Positions 7,432-9,835 of a stretch of 9,835 nt of DNA are shown piece by piece. Source of the stretch: Elusimicrobiota bacterium (GTDB lineage: Bacteria > Elusimicrobiota > Elusimicrobia > Elusimicrobiales > UBA9959). Each line of letters opens with the position of its first letter. Position 1 is the first letter of the stretch. The stretch spans positions 1 to 9,835 of the forward strand of contig DAOWGR010000031.1 in assembly GCA_030637365.1 (NCBI GenBank), given 5' to 3'. Under the pieces are notes generated by a model. That model saw only the letters and a program-made list of their open reading frames with translations, did not search any database and was not told the origin of the DNA. A program made the position numbers and the translations under genes.

Positions 7432-8456
7432 ACATAACTCCGAGGCACATAGCCGAATTATTGGGAGAAGAAGCTGAAAATGCCGACAACGGCGCAATTA
7501 ACGGCGCCGGCTCCGTATTAACGGCTAAAAAAAACGATTTGACATACATAGACACTACGGACAAATTAAATCTGCTGCCCGAATCCGAAGCGGGATGCGT
7601 CATAGTTCCCCAAGAAGCTAAAAACAAAACATTTGATTTTAAAGGCGCCGTTATATATTCTGAAAATCCAAAATATTCATTCGCGAAAATTTTAAGAATT
7701 TTAGAAGAAGAAATTCGCCCGAAAAAAAAACCTTCCATCCATGAAACCGCAATCATAGATACAACGGCAATTATAGCTGAAGATGTTTTTATCGGACCTT
7801 ATGTCATTATCGGTAAAAATACAAAAATTTCCAAAGGCGTTTGTATCAACGCTCATTGTTTCATAGGAGAAAATGTACAAATAGGCGAATATTCATTTAT
7901 TCATCCAAATACGACCGTTGGAGAACGCTGTATTATCGCAAAAAAAGTAACAGTTCACAGCGGCTCGGTAATAGGTTCGGACGGCTACGGCTATATAAAA
8001 ATCAAAGACAATCATGAAAAAATACCGCAAATAGGCTTGGTGCGCGTTCAGGATGATGTTGAAATAGGCGCGAATTGCGCGATAGACCGAGCGACTATCG
8101 GCGAAACAATAATAGGCTCTGGAACAAAACTGGATAATTTTGTCCATATCGCGCATAATGTAAGCATAGGTAAAAATTGTCTTATACTGGCGCAAGCGGG
8201 CATAGCCGGTTCAAGCGCGATTGGCGACAATGTGATAATAGCCGGACAATCAGGAATCTCAGACCACATAAACATAGGAGATAATTCCGTCGTAATGGGA
8301 AGAACCGGCATAATTTCCGATTTGGATGAAAACAAAATAGTATTCGGAACCATAGGCAGACCTCACAAAGAAGCCATGAAAATTGAAGTTTTGATGAGCA
8401 AACTCCCCGAAATGTATAAGGCCATTAAAAAAATTCAAAAAAAATTAGGACTCTAA
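7428..8456 (+). CDS. lpxD: UDP-3-O-(3-hydroxyacyl)glucosamine N-acyltransferase LpxD
   Basis: LpxD transfers a 3-hydroxyacyl chain from acyl-ACP to the amine of UDP-3-O-acyl-glucosamine, the third step of lipid A synthesis, in the cytoplasm. The 342-residue protein matches the family length. Residues about 1-100 form the uridine-binding N-terminal domain. Residues about 105-300 are a left-handed beta-helix of hexapeptide repeats (for example IGPYVI, IGENVQ, IGEYSF, IGKNCL, IGDNVI, IGDNSV). The C-terminal 310-342 segment is helical (HKEAMKIEVLMSKLPEMYKA). The catalytic base of E. coli LpxD, His239, corresponds to H243 in IAHNV; the second conserved His276 corresponds to H280 in SGISDH, with the same 37-residue spacing. 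The ATG overlaps the skp/ompH stop, so expression is probably coupled. Nothing suggests damage. Confidence 0.96.
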   Translation: MNITPRHIAELLGEEAENADNGAINGAGSVLTAKKNDLTYIDTTDKLNLLPESEAGCVIVPQEAKNKTFDFKGAVIYSENPKYSFAKILRILEEEIRPKKKPSIHETAIIDTTAIIAEDVFIGPYVIIGKNTKISKGVCINAHCFIGENVQIGEYSFIHPNTTVGERCIIAKKVTVHSGSVIGSDGYGYIKIKDNHEKIPQIGLVRVQDDVEIGANCAIDRATIGETIIGSGTKLDNFVHIAHNVSIGKNCLILAQAGIAGSSAIGDNVIIAGQSGISDHINIGDNSVVMGRTGIISDLDENKIVFGTIGRPHKEAMKIEVLMSKLPEMYKAIKKIQKKLGL

Positions 8457-8503
8457 GACTCCAAGACGCTTTGACTGTTATCTCAGCCCTAAGACCTGTT
8501 ATT

Positions 8504-9355
8504 ATGCACAGAAAAACCATCTCCGATAAAATATCTCTTGAAGGCATAGGCATCCACACCGGCCGGGTGGCAAAAATTACTTTTTTGCCCGCGCACAAGC
8601 CGCTTGGAATACGATTCATAAAACAAAAAAAATCCTCAAAACCCGTTATAATAAGCGCCAATCTTGAAAATGTAAAAACAACCGTACGGGGCACTTCTAT
8701 CGGTGAAGGCGCGGAAATTATACATACCGTGGAACATATTCTTTCAGCTTGCGCCGGGCTTGGCATTGACGACTTGGACATAGAGATAAATTCCAATGAA
8801 CCGCCCATTATGGACGGCTCCTCCGTGGAATTTACCAAAGCCCTGCTTAAAGCCGCTATAAAAGAAAAAAAAGAGCAGACCAAATTTTTTCTAAACCTTG
8901 ACAACCACTTTGAATTTACGGAGGGAAAGTCACACTATAAAGTAAAACCTCATCATGGCCTGAGATTTAAGCTTAAATTCGCCAATAACCATAAACTGAT
9001 CGGCTCACAAACAATTGAATTTAACCACGATAGCGCGAGCTACCTGAAAGAAATAGCTCCGGCCAGAACTTTCGGCTTTAAGCATGAACTGGATTATCTT
9101 CTAAAAAACGGTCTTGCTTTGGGAGGTTCATTGAATAACGCCATCATAATAGACGATGAGCGAATATTAACATCTTCAGGAAGCCTTAGGTTTGACAATG
9201 AATTTGCCCGGCATAAACTGCTTGATTTAATGGGCGATTTAAAATTGACGGGATTTGATTTTAAAAATATATTCATAGACGCGGAATATACTGGACATAA
9301 AACGAATGTGAATTTTGCTAAACTATTGAAAAGCAAAGCCGTAAAAACAATTTAA
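8504..9355 (+). CDS. lpxC: UDP-3-O-acyl-N-acetylglucosamine deacetylase LpxC
   Basis: LpxC is the zinc-dependent deacetylase that commits UDP-GlcNAc to lipid A. Numbered from the ATG at 8504 (283 residues), the catalytic features are E77-H78 in TVEHILSA, PIMDGSS at 101-107, H237-K238 and D241 in RHKLLDLMGD, and H265 in YTGHKTN. These match E. coli E78/H79, H238/K239, D242 and H265 almost position for position. Zinc ligands are thus H78, H237 and D241. A TTG at 8471 would add eleven residues, but the ATG start aligns with the usual N-terminus (short basic stretch, then GIGIHTG at 14-20) and I prefer it. Neither start has a good Shine-Dalgarno. The gene follows lpxD by 47 bases (14 from the TTG) on the same strand. 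Length is slightly below the roughly 305 of E. coli, with no missing core segment. Confidence 0.95.
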   Translation: MHRKTISDKISLEGIGIHTGRVAKITFLPAHKPLGIRFIKQKKSSKPVIISANLENVKTTVRGTSIGEGAEIIHTVEHILSACAGLGIDDLDIEINSNEPPIMDGSSVEFTKALLKAAIKEKKEQTKFFLNLDNHFEFTEGKSHYKVKPHHGLRFKLKFANNHKLIGSQTIEFNHDSASYLKEIAPARTFGFKHELDYLLKNGLALGGSLNNAIIIDDERILTSSGSLRFDNEFARHKLLDLMGDLKLTGFDFKNIFIDAEYTGHKTNVNFAKLLKSKAVKTI

Positions 9356-9364
9356 TATGGCAGT

Positions 9365-9394
9365 TTGAGATTAATATTTAGAGCAGCGCATAAT
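9365..9394 (+). promoter_or_regulatory. Candidate promoter for the fabZ leader transcript
   Basis: TTGAGA (9365-9370) is followed after 18 bases by CATAAT (9389-9394); each hexamer matches the sigma-70 consensus at five of six positions. Transcription would begin near 9401, giving about 50 bases before the leader ORF. It would let fabZ and anything downstream be expressed apart from lpxD-lpxC. A 7-bp inverted repeat, AGCAGCG at 9382-9388 and CGCTGCT at 9431-9437, starts within the promoter spacer. Confidence 0.45.
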
Positions 9395-9451
9395 AAAAAC
9401 CAAGATTAGATAATCGCGACCTTTTAAGGCCGCTGCTATTAGGAGAATTTC

Positions 9452-9532
9452 ATGACCCTACCACCGCCTCAGGCCGCAAAGCGACCTCAACAAGAATACC
9501 AATCAAAGATTGGTGAGGAGGTGGTAGGGTGA
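9452..9532 (+). CDS. 26-residue leader peptide ORF overlapping the fabZ start
   Basis: A short ORF not previously recognisable by homology. Its ATG has a strong AGGAG (9441-9445) with six-base spacing, better than most genes in this window. The peptide begins MTLPPPQAAKRP and ends KIGEEVVG. Its TGA (9530-9532) overlaps the fabZ GTG (9529-9531) in a GTGA arrangement, which implies translational coupling. Codons 4-6 read CCA CCG CCT, giving Pro-Pro-Pro, a sequence class known to slow ribosomes in the absence of EF-P. The ORF spans both arms of a long hairpin, so its translation would necessarily open that hairpin. I infer a regulatory leader rather than a functional peptide. It could also be chance coding across a structured 5' region; the strong start signals argue against that. 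Confidence 0.55.
   Translation: MTLPPPQAAKRPQQEYQSKIGEEVVG
9455..9530 (+). promoter_or_regulatory. Long RNA hairpin sequestering the fabZ Shine-Dalgarno and start codon
   Basis: The left arm ACCCTACCACCGCCTCA (9455-9471) pairs with the right arm TGAGGAGGTGGTAGGGT (9514-9530) over 17 positions with a single G-A mismatch (9466 with 9519). The right arm contains the fabZ Shine-Dalgarno AGGAGGT (9516-9522) and the first two bases of its GTG. The 42-base loop contains a second perfect hairpin, CCAATC-AAA-GATTGG (9499-9513), stacked directly against the right arm, and a minor CGC-AAA-GCG (9475-9483). No T-run follows the right arm, so this is not an intrinsic terminator. The likely role is translational control of fabZ. 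Confidence 0.7.
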
Positions 9533-9835
9533 AGAATACAGAAAGTCTTCCTCAACGCGCTCCTCTTAGAGTTATACACCCGCAAGAAATTCTGGAAATC
9601 ATCCCCCATCGCTACCCTTTTCTGTTAATAGACAAAGTGGAGATATATGAAGAAAATAAATTGTCCGTGGGCATTAAATGCGTAAGCGCCAATGAACTGT
9701 TTTTTCACGGTCATTTTCCTAAAAAGCCCGTAATGCCCGGAGTTCTAATATTGGAATCAATGGCGCAAACCGCGGCCGCCATGATAATGGGCCGCGAGGA
9801 AATGAAGGGAAAATTCGCTTATTTTGCCGGAATCT
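9529..9835 (+). CDS. fabZ: 3-hydroxyacyl-ACP dehydratase FabZ, truncated by window edge
   Basis: FabZ removes water from (3R)-hydroxyacyl-ACP in fatty acid synthesis and draws on the same acyl-ACP pool as LpxD. The visible 102 residues include the N-terminal IIPHRYPFLLIDKVE (24-38) and the active-site stretch FFHGHFPKKPVMPGVLILES (58-77). The catalytic His is H62 and the acidic partner E76, the same 14-residue spacing as H54 and E68 of E. coli. The start is GTG with the strongest Shine-Dalgarno in the window (AGGAGGT, six bases upstream), and the usual family start would fall at about this distance from the PHRYPFL motif. The rest of the gene, probably some 50 residues, lies beyond the right edge; lpxA commonly follows. 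Its initiation region is buried in the hairpin described separately, and the leader ORF stop overlaps the start. Confidence 0.95.
   Translation, partial: MKNTESLPQRAPLRVIHPQEILEIIPHRYPFLLIDKVEIYEENKLSVGIKCVSANELFFHGHFPKKPVMPGVLILESMAQTAAAMIMGREEMKGKFAYFAGI

Noticed and set aside
8425..8904. Minus-strand open frame of 159 codons
   Set aside because: It lies antisense to lpxD and lpxC, both with intact catalytic motifs. Its translation has no recognisable domain and it has no supporting ribosome binding site.
1..9835. CRISPR array, insertion sequence, tRNA or rRNA
   Set aside because: No spaced repeat units, no transposase or terminal inverted repeats, and no tRNA-like or rRNA-like segment seen on either strand.

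Overview
The window looks like chromosome from a diderm, lipopolysaccharide-making bacterium of moderate to low GC. It carries a surface protein with a TTYYPSPYGGY motif and VGIG..SP....LDV repeats, a combination I associate with Elusimicrobiota and Omnitrophota. The lpx genes and BamA independently prove an outer membrane. The phylum call is an inference from family features, not a search result.

Layout. Minus strand, left part: a partial HxsD-like small protein (runs off the left edge, TTG start), the TTYYPSPYG-type exported surface protein, and a two-domain PIN-PhoH ATPase. A 241-bp divergent gap follows. Plus strand, right part: a myo-inositol-1-phosphate synthase (ino1 type), then after a single base the outer-membrane assembly factor bamA. 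A compact hairpin terminator overlaps the bamA stop. Then come a Skp/OmpH-like periplasmic chaperone with an unusual mid-protein insertion, lpxD (4-base overlap), lpxC, and a truncated fabZ at the right edge.

The right half is an envelope-building cluster. Skp/OmpH escorts outer-membrane proteins to BamA. LpxC and LpxD make the second and third steps of lipid A. FabZ uses the same 3-hydroxyacyl-ACP pool for membrane fatty acids, so the lpx/fabZ balance sets the LPS to phospholipid ratio. The inositol-phosphate synthase suggests an inositol-containing lipid or solute made alongside.

The most striking non-coding signal is in the 173-bp lpxC-fabZ gap. It holds a promoter-like pair and a strong Shine-Dalgarno with a 26-codon leader ORF containing Pro-Pro-Pro. 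It also holds a 17-bp inverted repeat (one mismatch) whose right arm contains the fabZ Shine-Dalgarno and GTG start. The leader ORF stop overlaps the fabZ start. This has the architecture of a translation-coupled RNA switch on fabZ and is the best candidate here for an undescribed regulatory system.
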